Source: Paenibacillus sp. P25
GTDB lineage: Bacteria; Bacillota; Bacilli; Paenibacillales; NBRC-103111
Length of the DNA stretch: 64,000 nt
Assembly: GCA_024704175.1 (NCBI GenBank)
Contig: CP085629.1
Span: forward strand, 1,860,001-1,924,000
Direction of reading: 5' to 3'
Shown one piece after another: positions 18,455 through 27,277 of the stretch. The translations under genes were made by a program, and so were the position numbers. The notes beneath the pieces were generated by a model. That model saw only the letters and a program-made list of their open reading frames with translations, was not told where the DNA came from and did not search any database. The number at the start of each line of letters is the position of its first letter. Position 1 is the first letter of the stretch.

Positions 18455-19465
18455 ATGAGGGTTCTACCGAAAACGAACGAACTAGGCTTCTTTGAAATTC
18501 GGCTCGAATCCATCGGCGGTCTGGGTGCGAACCTGGCGGGCAAAATGCTGGCGGAGGCAGGCGTCGTTGGAAGCGGATTCAACGGTGTGAGCTTTTCTTC
18601 CTACGGTTCCGAGAAGAAGGGGTCGCCGGTAAAAGCGCATATCCGCTTTTGCGATCTAAATACGAACATTCGCGACACGACACCGGTGGAACGTCCGCAT
18701 GTAGTCGGTGTATTCCACGAGAATTTGTCGAAGACGATCAACGTCACGAGCGGCATCTATGAAGACAGCGTCGTGCTCGTCAATTCTTCGAAAAGCCCGG
18801 AAGAGCTGAAGGACAAGATGAAGCTGATCGGAGGGACCCTGGCCGTCGTCGACGCCACCGGTATAGCACTCGAAGAGAAGAACCGCGTCAACATGGCGAT
18901 GCTGGGCGGATTGTTCCGTCTTTGCGACTTCCTTGATTTCGAGCATATGAAAGGCATCATCCGGAAATCGCTTGAGAAGAAATATCCCGGTGCCGTCGAG
19001 CCGGCGCTTAGAACGTTTCAACGCGGCTACGACGAGGTGAAATTCCAAACCTTCGCGCTGCCGGAAGGCGTAGAGATGCCTCTCCCCAAACGGTGGGACA
19101 TCCCGGTTTACGGTTACGAAACCCAGCCGATCGGCGGTACGGTAACGAATCCGGGCAACAGTATTCTCAAGGACCTGAGCATTTCGCGGAACGGGATGAT
19201 GCCGCATTTTGACGATGAGAAGTGCATCCACTGCGCCGCATGCGATACCGCCTGTCCGGACTTCTGCTTCGTCTGGGACGAACAGCCCGACAAGAAGGGC
19301 CGTCCGCAGATGTTCCTTCAAGGCATCGATTACCAGTACTGCAAGGGCTGTCTGAAGTGCGTGGTGGCTTGTCCGACGGAAGCACTTTCCGCGAACAGAG
19401 AGACGGAGGGCTATGGGGAACAGCACCGCGTACCGCACCGTTTCAACTTGGCGAACGTAAACTAA
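18455..19465 (+). CDS. 2-oxoacid:ferredoxin oxidoreductase, fused gamma-delta subunit
   Basis: The first about 190 residues are the gamma domain (EIRLESIGGLGANLAGKMLAEA, SSYGSEKKGSPVKA). The C-terminal part is a delta-type ferredoxin domain with two [4Fe-4S] sets (CIHCAACDTACPDFC and CKGCLKCVVACP). The complex oxidatively decarboxylates pyruvate or another 2-oxoacid to acyl-CoA and reduces ferredoxin. AGGGGAG precedes the ATG at 18455; the longer open frame from 18344 has no ribosome binding site. The catalytic alpha-beta polypeptide starts 40 bases downstream. Such oxygen-sensitive enzymes are less usual in aerobic bacilli. Confidence 0.88.
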   Translation: MRVLPKTNELGFFEIRLESIGGLGANLAGKMLAEAGVVGSGFNGVSFSSYGSEKKGSPVKAHIRFCDLNTNIRDTTPVERPHVVGVFHENLSKTINVTSGIYEDSVVLVNSSKSPEELKDKMKLIGGTLAVVDATGIALEEKNRVNMAMLGGLFRLCDFLDFEHMKGIIRKSLEKKYPGAVEPALRTFQRGYDEVKFQTFALPEGVEMPLPKRWDIPVYGYETQPIGGTVTNPGNSILKDLSISRNGMMPHFDDEKCIHCAACDTACPDFCFVWDEQPDKKGRPQMFLQGIDYQYCKGCLKCVVACPTEALSANRETEGYGEQHRVPHRFNLANVN

Positions 19466-19505
19466 CCGTATAATTTAGAAGATTCGGGAGAGGTGAAACC
19501 GTATC

Positions 19506-21810
19506 ATGGCGATAGAAATCAATAAAGAGGTCAGCTCGGGCACTGTAGAACAGCGGATGGTATACGAATCCGGCAACGAGATGGTCGCTTATGCGGCGCA
19601 CCAAATCAATTACCACATTATGGGCTATTTCCCGATCTCCCCTTCGACGGAGGTCGCGCAGTTTCTTGATTTAATGAAAGCGAACGGCCAGCACGACATC
19701 AAGCTGATTCCGGCCGACGGCGAACACGGTTCCGCAGGTATTTGTTACGGGGCTTCCACAGCAGGCGGACGCGTATTCAACGCGACCAGCGCGAACGGAT
19801 ATCTGTACATGCTGGAGCAGATGCCGGTTCAATCCGGAACGCGGTTCCCGATGGTCATGAACCTTGTCTGCCGCTCGGTGTCGGGGCCGCTCAACATTCA
19901 CGGAGACCATTCCGATCTGTACTATGCGCTGAACACGGGCTGGCCGATTCTGATGTGCCGCGACCCGCAGGCCGTATACGACATGAACATCATGGCGATC
20001 AAGCTTGCGGAGGATCCGGAGGTCCGTCTTCCGGTTATCGTGGCGTCGGACGGTTATTTCACATCCCACCAGAAGCGCCGGGTGCAGACGTTTGCTCATA
20101 GAGAGGACGTTCATGCTTTCATCGGAGAGCGACCGCAAAACTTCCCTCACGTGCTCGACCGCAACAATCCGATTACGGTCGGTCCTTACATGAACGAGCC
20201 CGATTACATCAACAACTGCTACCAGCAGTCCGTCGCCATGTATAAGGCGGGCGAAGTGTTCGACCGTATCCGCCAAGAGTATAAAGTCCTGACGGGCCGG
20301 GATTATCCGATCCTCGACCTGTACCGCATGGAAGACGCGGAAGTGGCCGTGTTCCTGATGAACTCCGCTTCGGAAATCATCAAGGACGTTGTTGACCAGC
20401 TTCGCGAGAAGGGGGATCAAGGCCGGCTCCATCGCGCCGAATATGATTCGTCCGTTCCCGGCCAAGGAAATCGCGGAAGTGCTGAAGAACGTCAAGGCCG
20501 TCACGATCGGCGACCGGGCCGATTCTTACGGCGCGCACGGCGGCAATATGACGCTGGAAATCAAAGCGGCCCTGTTTACGGCAGGCAATCGCGACACGAA
20601 AGTCGTCAGCCGCGTATACGGCCTCGGCGGCAAAGACTTTTATGCCGAAGACGGCCACCACTTCTTCGAGCTGGCCATTGAAGCGGCGAATACCGGCCGC
20701 GTGGAAGTACCGTTCGATTACTACGGCCATACGCCGGGCGACCCAGACAAAGCGCCGAAGCGCGTCATCGAGCCGATGAAATACGAGGATCTGAAAACCG
20801 GTCTTATTACCGTCGACAAAGACGAAGCCACAGGCCAGCTGAAGGTGAAGGTACCGCCCATCCGCCAGCTGACCAAGAAGCCGAAGCGTCTCGCTCCGGG
20901 TCACGGCGCATGTCCGGGCTGCGGCATTTTCTCCGGCCTTGAGCTGTTCTTCAAAGGCATCGAAGGCGACATCGTCGCACTGTTCCATACGGGCTGCGCG
21001 ATGGTCGTTACGACGGGCTATCCTTATTCGTCGCATAAAGCAACCTATATCCATAACCTGTTCCAGAGCGGTGCCGCTACGCTGTCCGGCGTGGTCGAAA
21101 TGTTCTGGGAGCGTAAGCGCCGCGGCGAACTCGATCACCTGAACCTGCCTGCGGACTTCACCTTCGTCATGATTACCGGCGACGGCGGGATGGATATCGG
21201 GATGGGACCGGCGATCGGCGCCGCGCTCCGCAACCACAAGATGATCATCCTCGAGTACGATAACGAGGGTTACATGAATACAGGCGCGCAGCTGTCCTAC
21301 TCGACGCCGCTCGGCCACCGGACTTCCACGTCCAACGTCGGCAAGCATCAGGGCGGGAAGCTGTTCCACCACAAGGATACGCCGCAGATCATGGCGGCAA
21401 CGAACATTCCTTACGTGTTCACCGGCTCCGAGGCCGCTCCGCAGGATATGCTGAAGAAAGCCGCCAAGGCCCAGTATTACGCACAGAACGAAGGCCTGGT
21501 ATACGGCAAAATCCTGATCACCTGTCCGCTGAACTGGCTGTCCGAGGAGCAAATCGGCCAGACGCTGATCGATCAGGCGGTCAACTCCTGCTTCTTCCCG
21601 CTGTATGAGGTGGAGAACGGGGTAACGACCATTACCTTCAATCCGGAGGAGAAGGGCAAACGGATCCCGGTCGGCGACTGGCTGAAGAACATGGGTAAGA
21701 CGAAGCACTTATCCAAGCCGGAATATGCCGAAGCCCTGCAGGCGTTCGAGAATGAAGTGGAACGCCGCTGGAGCCGCCTGAAAGCCAAGCACGAGAATCC
21801 TTATTTGTAA
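19506..21810 (+). CDS. 2-oxoacid:ferredoxin oxidoreductase, fused alpha-beta subunit (one frameshift)
   Basis: The N-terminal part is the alpha subunit (YFPISPSTEVAQFLD, GEHGSAGICYGASTAGGRVF, IHGDHSDLY). An extra G in a G run near 20413 breaks the frame after DQLREKG; it resumes as IKAGSIAPNMIRPFPAKEI. After GLGGKDFY a linker leads into the beta subunit, with a cluster-ligand start GACPGCGIFSG, HTGCAMV, the thiamine-diphosphate motif GDGGMDIG and NEGYMNTGAQ. There is no start codon with a ribosome binding site between the alpha and beta parts. The restored protein is therefore a single chain of about 768 residues, whereas most relatives encode them separately. Substrate choice (pyruvate or 2-oxoglutarate) cannot be fixed. 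Confidence 0.86.
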
Positions 21811-21824
21811 GGACCGTACGGGAG

Positions 21825-21860
21825 GGCGCAAACTCGAACAGGGCTTGCGCCTTTTCTTTT
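21825..21860 (+). terminator. Terminator after the oxidoreductase operon
   Basis: GGCGCAA pairs perfectly with TTGCGCC around a 13-base loop, followed by TTTTCTTTT. Confidence 0.75.
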
Positions 21861-21888
21861 CCATACGATGGAATAAAGGGGTAGCCCG

Positions 21889-22209
21889 ATGCCTTATGTA
21901 CTGAGACATGAAAGTACCGGTGAAATTCTCGCCTGCATACAAAAAAATATATACCGGCTTGATTATTACGGCATTAAATGGTGGGAGACTGAGGAAGAGG
22001 CGGAAGCCGCTAGGCCCGAGGTGTTGGAGCAGCTGAAGGTCCCGGATCCCCATAGGTGGCAAATCCTTCGCGTGGACGAACATCGTCTGAAGCTGTTCAA
22101 TGTGAAGCTGAAGAATAATCCGAACCTGCTGCTCCGCATGGACAATCAGGGCACACTTCTCGTAAGTCCGCATGACGGAATGCCGCTAACGCCAAAGAAC
22201 GGGGAATAG
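21889..22209 (+). CDS. Hypothetical protein, 106 residues
   Basis: I do not recognise the family. It is a small soluble protein without signal peptide or membrane segment. It has a YGIKWWE motif in the first third, an acidic helix (EEEAEAARPEVLEQL) and a basic middle part (RVDEHRLKLFNVKLKNN). The start follows AAAGGGG. The next gene begins 5 bases after its stop, so the two are probably co-expressed. Confidence 0.65.
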   Translation: MPYVLRHESTGEILACIQKNIYRLDYYGIKWWETEEEAEAARPEVLEQLKVPDPHRWQILRVDEHRLKLFNVKLKNNPNLLLRMDNQGTLLVSPHDGMPLTPKNGE

Positions 22210-22214
22210 CGAAC

Positions 22215-22736
22215 ATGAAAACGAACCCTTTTGTACAATTCGAGCAGGCGGATAATGAAGAGTCGCTGCGCGAGTTCCAGGAACGGATCCGGAAGGACGG
22301 CTTTACCGGCTTCAGGCTCTTTCTCGAGGGCTTCAAGGAAAAGCTGAAGCGGTTCGACGAACCGGAGCTTGCGCAAATGCAAAGCCTGATTGCCAGAGCA
22401 AAGCAGCTGTTTCCCGAGCCCGGCGCCTTCAGTCCTTCCTGGGTAAAGGTATGGGATGACTTCGAGCATATGATCGCTTTCAAAGGGCTCGTCTTCGAAA
22501 CGATTGCGGAGCCGGAGAGGGAAGGGGAATGGCAGATCATCCTCGATAACCCCTACACCCATCAGGATATCGTCTGCTATCCGGGGCTGACTTTTCTGGA
22601 AGGCGCGTTCCTGTACGCTTACTTCCGGACGGATCTCAAGCAGAATGAATACATCCGGCTGCAAAAAATTCAGAACGTCATCATGGCCTTCGGCAGCGAA
22701 CGGCCGGAGACCAAGAGAAAAGAGCAAGGAACGTGA
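22215..22736 (+). CDS. Hypothetical protein, 173 residues
   Basis: I do not recognise the family. The protein is charged and largely helical in appearance in its first half (ESLREFQERIRKDGFTGF, FKEKLKRFDEPELAQMQ). The second half has PYTHQDIVCYPGLTFLEGAFLYAYFR. No membrane segment or signal is visible. It is linked to the upstream small gene by 5 bases. The last codons form the left arm of a terminator. Confidence 0.65.
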   Translation: MKTNPFVQFEQADNEESLREFQERIRKDGFTGFRLFLEGFKEKLKRFDEPELAQMQSLIARAKQLFPEPGAFSPSWVKVWDDFEHMIAFKGLVFETIAEPEREGEWQIILDNPYTHQDIVCYPGLTFLEGAFLYAYFRTDLKQNEYIRLQKIQNVIMAFGSERPETKRKEQGT

Positions 22737-22760
22737 TGACCGCGTTCTTTGCTCTTTTTG
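22720..22760 (+). terminator. Terminator overlapping the end of the 173-residue gene
   Basis: AGAGCAAGGAACG pairs with CGTTCTTTGCTCT (one wobble) around the stop codon region, followed by TTTTTG. The stem includes the last sense codons. Confidence 0.75.
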
Positions 22761-22763
22761 AAC

Positions 22764-22809
22764 GATAAAGAATTTATAAGTTATCAGCGGAGCTGATGAA
22801 TTCTTTATC
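22764..22809. repeat. Nested inverted repeat
   Basis: GATAAAGAATT (22764-22774) is repeated perfectly in inverse orientation as AATTCTTTATC (22799-22809). Inside it ATCAGC-GGA-GCTGAT forms a second stem. It lies between two terminators in a convergent spacer. Confidence 0.55.
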
Positions 22810-22845
22810 ACAAGAAAAACTTCCACTAAAAACGGTCTGGCATCT

Positions 22846-22872
22846 TTGAAGGACTCCGATAAGGAGTTTTTC
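22846..22872 (+). terminator. Repeated terminator element, copy 1
   Basis: AAGGACTCC-GATAA-GGAGTTTTT gives a 9-pair stem with two G-T pairs and a T tail. The 25 bases including the four upstream are identical to the element at 26274. It lies between convergent genes. Confidence 0.65.
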
Positions 22873-22897
22873 TTTTATACGAAGAACGATTCGCTCC

Positions 22898-23566
22898 TTA
22901 GCAGACGGACGGCTCCGCATGCATTTGCGCCAGTTTGGCTTGAACTTCGGAAACCAGCCGCTCCGCATCCGCCTCACGTCCGACGACATCCGTCCGGTCC
23001 ATATCCACAATCAGCACTTCCGACGCGTGATAATGGTTCATGACCCATTCGTCGTAGCCGGACCAGAGCTTCCGGTAATAATCGACTAGCGCGGGATCCT
23101 GTTCAAAATCGCGTCCGCGCATCCCGATCCGCTCGAGCACCGTCTCGAACGATCCTTTCAAATACACCATCAGATCCGGAGCCTTCTTCGGCGGCTCAGC
23201 GAGCTCCTCCATCATGTTGGCGGCCAGGTTCTCATAAACGGAGAATTCCAAATCGCTGATTCTTCCGAGCTCCCGGTTGACCTTGGCAAAATACCAGTCT
23301 TCGTAAATGCTCCGGTCAAGCACGTTATGCTTATGTACAAGCGCCTTCTTAATCGCTTTGAACCGCGTATCCAAGAAATACAGCTGGAGCAAAAACGGAT
23401 ATCGGTGCCTCTCGATTTCCTCCGGCGTGGCCGTATAGAACAGCGGCAGAATCGGATTTCCCTCCACGCTTTCATAGAACACTTCCGAGCCCAGCGCCTT
23501 TCCGAGCAGCGCGGCTACCGAGGTCTTGCCCAGACCTATCATACCCCCGACGACAATCACGGCCAT
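22898..23566 (-). CDS. Deoxynucleoside kinase (deoxyadenosine/deoxyguanosine kinase type)
   Basis: This 222-residue kinase phosphorylates deoxynucleosides for salvage. It has a P-loop (GGMIGLGKTS), the ERHRYPFLLQLYFLDTRF region, the DRSIYED motif (a DRS-type motif) and an LID-like RIGMRGRDFE, as in B. subtilis Dgk/Dck. The start at 23566 is chosen because AAAGGGG precedes it and the P-loop then falls at residues 6-15; the frame extends 34 codons further upstream without similarity. It is convergent with the preceding gene pair. Confidence 0.88.
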   Translation of the reverse strand: MAVIVVGGMIGLGKTSVAALLGKALGSEVFYESVEGNPILPLFYTATPEEIERHRYPFLLQLYFLDTRFKAIKKALVHKHNVLDRSIYEDWYFAKVNRELGRISDLEFSVYENLAANMMEELAEPPKKAPDLMVYLKGSFETVLERIGMRGRDFEQDPALVDYYRKLWSGYDEWVMNHYHASEVLIVDMDRTDVVGREADAERLVSEVQAKLAQMHAEPSVC

Positions 23567-23791
23567 ACTTCCCCTTTCTCCTCTGCGAAAAAAAATGACA
23601 TTAATCCATCGATTTGTCGAATTTTCCTGCAACCGGATTATTATATCAGGTCCCTTACCCGAAAGCACTAACTAACTTTTCCATTTCAGGAAAATAAGGA
23701 ATATGGATGTCCCGGCCAGGAGACGATAAGGGGAAGAAGATCCGGCTGCGGAGCTGCGGACCGGATAAATATGCGTATGGAGATACTGCCG

Positions 23792-24481
23792 ATGACCGCA
23801 TCGATATTACTGATCGAAGATGAGAAGCATATTGCCCGGGTGGTCCAGCTCGAACTGCAGCATGAGGGCTATGAGGTTACCGTGGCCGAGGATGGGTTGA
23901 AGGGCTTGGACCTTGCCGTATCGGGCCCTTGGGATTTGATCCTGCTGGACGTCATGCTGCCGGGACTGAACGGCATGGAAGTGCTTCGCCGGTCTGCGGC
24001 AGAAGGATTGCCTGGTGCCGGTCATCATGCTGACGGCGAGGGATACGACTTCGGATATCGTCAGCGGATTTAACCTGGGCTCCAACGATTACATTACCAA
24101 GCCCTTCGCTACCCCGGAGCCGCTGGCCCGGGTCCGGAATCTGCTTCAGCTGACGAAGAGGAAGGAGGAAGAAAAAGAGCTGCTGCAGGCTGCGGACCTG
24201 AAGGTCGATCTGAAATCCCGGAAAGTGACGAGAGAGGGTGCCTGCATTGAGCTGACGCCCAAGGAGTTCGACCTTCTTCAATACCTTATGGTCCATAAAG
24301 GACATGTGGTCAGCCGCGAGCAGATCATTTCCGATGTATGGGGCTATGATTTTGTAGGGGACACCAATATCGTCGACGTCTATATCCGGTATTTGCGCCA
24401 GAAGATCGATAAGGGCCGGAAGCCCAAGCTGATCCGTACTTCCCGGGGGTAGGCTATGTCCTATCGGAGCAGGAAACATGA
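23792..24481 (+). CDS. OmpR-family response regulator (two frameshifts)
   Basis: The receiver domain (ILLIEDEKHIARVVQLELQ, LILLDVMLPGLNG with the phospho-Asp) is interrupted near 23993 by an extra base. It continues as LVPVIMLTARD and the conserved KPF region. The winged-helix DNA-binding domain follows (ELTPKEFDLLQYLMVHKGHVVSREQI, NIVDVYIRYLRQKID). A missing G near 24448 hides the normal end RTSRGVGYVLSEQET; the restored stop at 24479-24481 overlaps the kinase start as ATGA. The start at 23792 has GGAG 8 bases upstream. It is partnered with the adjacent kinase. Confidence 0.87.
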
Positions 24482-25845
24482 GTCTGCGAACCAAGCTGAT
24501 CGGACTGGCGGCTCTATGGGTCCTGCTGATTCTCATTTTCGTGAACATCTTCATCTATTTCTATATTCAAAAGCAAACGACTATGGCCGAGAACCGCCTG
24601 CTGTGGAACAAAGCGCAAATCATTCTCAGGGATCCGGAAGTACATCATCCGGGGAATTGGACGAATAAAACGCTGCTCATGGAGCACGCGGCTGAGGATA
24701 CGCTGGTCCGCATCATTAAGCCGGACGGCGGCGTACCCCTGCAATATGTCTCGAATGAAAGGCTGGGCGCTTATCCCGTCGTCTACCGTACGGACTACCA
24801 CTGGGCGACGATCAACGAGACCGGCTTCCGCATGTTGTTTGTCGAGGTGCCGATCCTTGAGCACGGGAAGCAAGTCGGGCCGCTTGAACTGGGCAAAGCG
24901 CTGGATGTCGTTAACTTTCTCATGGATGTCGTAGGTACCGGGCTTTCGATCACGACGGTCGGCGTCGTCTTGTTCTCGCTGATGATGGGTTATGTGTATA
25001 CGAAAGTGATGATCCGGCCTCTTCGTCAGCTTGTGGAGACGATGAACACGATCCGGAGCAAGGGAAGCTTCGTTCAGCTGAGTCCGGCCATCACCTCCAA
25101 GAAGGATGAGTTCGGGAAGCTGGGGCAAACGTTCAACGAAATGATCGTCAAGCTGCAGGAAAACGATTATAAGCAGAAGCATTTTGTCGCCTGTGCCTCG
25201 CATGAGCTGAAGACGCCGCTGACGGTGATCGAAAGCTACACCTCGCTGCTTCAGCGTTGGGGGAGCGAAGATCCCGCCATACGAACGGAAGCGATCGACG
25301 CCATCCTGTCGGAAACCCAGCGACTGAAGAGCCTCATTCAATCCCTGCTGAAGCTGGCGGAAGCCGAGCAGGCGCCGGAACGCGAGCGCGAAACATTTGA
25401 TCTGTTGAAATTGGTCCGCTCCACGGCCAAGCAGCTGAGCCTCGCGGCCAAGCGTGAAATCAAGGTATACTGCGGTTCTGCAGAAATCCCGATCAGCGGT
25501 TACCCGGAACCGATGAAGCAGCTTCTCATCCTCCTGATGGATAATGCCATTAAATACAGTCGGAAGCACGTAGAGGTGATCGTCGAGCGGGAACCAAACG
25601 AGATTCTGCTGTTCATCAAGGATTACGGCATCGGCATTCCGGAAGAGGATATCCCGCATCTGTTCGAGCGGTTCTATCGTGTGGATCCGGCCCGAAACAG
25701 CGGAACCGGCGGCTCGGGTCTCGGTCTTTCCATCGCCAAGCCGATCGCCGAATTGCACGGCGGAAGCATCTCGATTACCAGTCAAGTCGGGGAGGGGACC
25801 ACAGTCACCGTACACCTGCCCAAGCCTTCCGCAGGCCGTTCCTGA
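24478..25845 (+). CDS. Sensor histidine kinase (HAMP, HisKA, HATPase)
   Basis: This 455-residue membrane kinase has an N-terminal membrane helix (IGLAALWVLLILIFVNIFIYFY), an extracellular sensor of about 130 residues, a second helix near residues 155-180 and a HAMP linker (PLRQLVETMNTIRS). The phospho-accepting His is in ASHELKTPLTVIESY. The ATPase domain shows the N box (LMDNAIKYS), DYGIGIPEEDIPHLFERFYRVD and the G2 box GGSGLGLSIAK. The frame is intact, unlike its partner. The signal it senses is unknown. Confidence 0.92.
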   Translation: MSLRTKLIGLAALWVLLILIFVNIFIYFYIQKQTTMAENRLLWNKAQIILRDPEVHHPGNWTNKTLLMEHAAEDTLVRIIKPDGGVPLQYVSNERLGAYPVVYRTDYHWATINETGFRMLFVEVPILEHGKQVGPLELGKALDVVNFLMDVVGTGLSITTVGVVLFSLMMGYVYTKVMIRPLRQLVETMNTIRSKGSFVQLSPAITSKKDEFGKLGQTFNEMIVKLQENDYKQKHFVACASHELKTPLTVIESYTSLLQRWGSEDPAIRTEAIDAILSETQRLKSLIQSLLKLAEAEQAPERERETFDLLKLVRSTAKQLSLAAKREIKVYCGSAEIPISGYPEPMKQLLILLMDNAIKYSRKHVEVIVEREPNEILLFIKDYGIGIPEEDIPHLFERFYRVDPARNSGTGGSGLGLSIAKPIAELHGGSISITSQVGEGTTVTVHLPKPSAGRS

Positions 25846-26072
25846 ACCCGTTTCTCATGAAATTCTAATGAAAGCGGTTAATGCCTTACAAAACCCGATG
25901 CTCAGGGATTTCTGGAAAAACCCGCCTCCTGCGGAATATGTTATATTGGGCTTAGGCCGGCCAAACAGAGGGAGAATGTACCAACCGACCGGAGTCTACC
26001 CGCTGAAAAAGAAGGCTTGTTACGAATCGTTTGGCGCGCGCCAAGTTACCGGAAAACTGGGAGGGATCAGGC

Positions 26073-26219
26073 ATGTCCGCAAGACGAACGCTTGTACCGA
26101 GCAAGAACCTGGACGAGAACTGGGTCGATCTGATGATCGCAGCTCGCGATTCGGGGCTTTCCACCGAGGAAGTCCGGCAATTTTTCCGCGAATGCAAAGA
26201 TGACGATGAAGATGAGTAG
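26073..26219 (+). CDS. SinI-like anti-repressor peptide, 48 residues
   Basis: The short protein contains LDENWVDLMIAARDSGLSTEEVRQFF, which has the pattern of the SinI/SinR dimerisation helix pair, and ends in an acidic DDDEDE tail. GGGAGGG lies 7 bases before the ATG at 26073. In B. subtilis SinI binds SinR and lifts repression of biofilm genes. The SinR-like gene follows 194 bases later, so an antagonist role is a reasonable inference. Confidence 0.72.
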   Translation: MSARRTLVPSKNLDENWVDLMIAARDSGLSTEEVRQFFRECKDDDEDE

Positions 26220-26273
26220 TACGGCATATCTTAGTGATCACGGCACTTCGAACTATCGTACAAATGGACTGCA

Positions 26274-26301
26274 TTGAAGGACTCCGATAAGGAGTTTTTT
26301 C
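26274..26301 (+). terminator. Repeated terminator element, copy 2
   Basis: It has the same stem, loop and upstream TTGA as the element at 22846, with a T run one base longer. It lies 54 bases after the SinI-like gene and separates it from the SinR-like gene. Confidence 0.65.
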
Positions 26302-26413
26302 TTTACATTTGTTGAAAACGGTTACAATATGCGGATAAAAATAGATATCCACAGAATGCAAATTTTTTGTTAAAATATGATTAATAACGCGTGAAGCTAA
26401 AGGGGTCGCTAAC

Positions 26414-26890
26414 ATGATCGGCACAATTGTGAAGAAGCTTCGCCTGGAGCAAGGCTATTCCCTGACCGAAATGGCGGAACGGGCCGGAGTGGCCAAATCG
26501 TACCTAAGCTCGATCGAACGAGAGGTCCAGTCCAACCCCTCGATTCACTTTCTGGAGAAGATCAGCACCGTCCTGGGCGTTCCGCTGGAAACGTTTATTC
26601 AGCCCGAGGCTCAGCCCCATAAGCGGCTGGACGAGGAATGGCTGGACCTCGCCAGGGAAGCGATGGAATCCGGAATCAGCAAAGAGCAGTTTGCTGAATT
26701 CTTAGAATATAACAAATGGCGGATCAGGCAGCAAGCAGTCCAAATAATCTATCTGTATGCTAGTCCCGTAATCTATGAGAGTTCTCATGGTTACGGGGCT
26801 TTTTTGCTTGCTCATCCCTTACTCTATCAAAGAATGTGCAATTCTACTCTATTTTTCGTACAGACAACTCTATCACGCCGACATACATGA
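26414..26890 (+). CDS. sinR: SinR-like transcriptional regulator (C-terminus probably extended by a frame error)
   Basis: The N-terminal helix-turn-helix (IVKKLRLEQGYSLTEMAERAGVAKSYLSSIE, then NPSIHFLEKI) is very close to SinR. Residues 74-106 carry the SinI-like oligomerisation region (LDEEWLDLAREAMESGISKEQFAEFLEYNKW). SinR is about 111 residues, but this frame runs to 158 residues and reads through a terminator at 26762. A one-base error between 26720 and 26740 would give a tail ending at the TAA at 26745-26747. The last about 45 residues are therefore probably not real. The protein likely represses matrix or motility genes, as SinR does. Confidence 0.82.
   Translation: MIGTIVKKLRLEQGYSLTEMAERAGVAKSYLSSIEREVQSNPSIHFLEKISTVLGVPLETFIQPEAQPHKRLDEEWLDLAREAMESGISKEQFAEFLEYNKWRIRQQAVQIIYLYASPVIYESSHGYGAFLLAHPLLYQRMCNSTLFFVQTTLSRRHT
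26762..26805 (+). terminator. Terminator of the SinR-like gene
   Basis: AGTCCCGTAA pairs with TTACGGGGCT (one wobble), with an inner ATGAG/CTCAT stem, followed by six T. It lies inside the extended sinR reading frame. Confidence 0.78.
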
Positions 26891-26920
26891 ATTAACTAAA
26901 ATGAAAGGATGTGAAGAGAC

Positions 26921-27154
26921 ATGTCATCCAGAAGCAGAGGCGACCGTAGTGCAGGCAACCGCAGTGTAGGTAATTCCGTCGCTCGGATCTTGTCCCGAAT
27001 CAGCATCGGCACAACCATCACACTGAACTATGATAGCAGTATTAACGTAACCGGTATATTTCAAGGATTCGATAACGCCGGCAACGTACTCATTCGTGTA
27101 GGTGCAACGCTCCGCAGAATTTCCCCGACTCGTCTTAATTCTATCACTACTTGA
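26921..27154 (+). CDS. Small protein with Sm-like sequence pattern, 77 residues
   Basis: An Arg/Ser/Gly-rich N-terminus (about 18 residues) is followed by a beta-rich segment: GTTITLNYDSSINVTGIFQG, then FDNAGNVLIRVGATLRRIS. The spacing of Gly, hydrophobics, GxFxGFDNxxNVL resembles the Sm1 motif of Hfq/LSm folds, but it is far from bacterial Hfq and I cannot assign it. AAAGGATGTG precedes the ATG. It is transcribed alone after the sinR terminator and followed by a hairpin. It is either an RNA-binding Sm-like protein or an unrelated small beta-barrel. Confidence 0.6.
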   Translation: MSSRSRGDRSAGNRSVGNSVARILSRISIGTTITLNYDSSINVTGIFQGFDNAGNVLIRVGATLRRISPTRLNSITT

Positions 27155-27200
27155 TGTGCATGGCCGCCAAGATAAACGAATAGGGACCCGTTGATATGTA

Positions 27201-27225
27201 AAAGAGCTGCTCAGGGCAGCTCTTT
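27201..27225. terminator. Stem-loop between convergent genes
   Basis: AAAGAGCTGC and GCAGCTCTTT pair perfectly (10 pairs) around TCAGG. The stem's own A/T ends give short T tails on both strands, so it may serve both converging genes. Confidence 0.65.
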
Positions 27226-27277
27226 GTTCATGTTGCGGCTTCTGCAATCAAACCGGTGTACGGTTGAGGCTTTCCGT

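Noticed and set aside
20380..21708. Minus-strand open frame of 442 codons
   Set aside because: It is the antisense shadow of the oxidoreductase beta part, whose motifs (GDGGMDIG, NEGYMNTG) prove the plus frame. High GC content keeps the opposite strand open.
24514..25815. Minus-strand open frame of 433 codons
   Set aside because: It lies wholly opposite the intact histidine kinase and has no ribosome binding site or family features.
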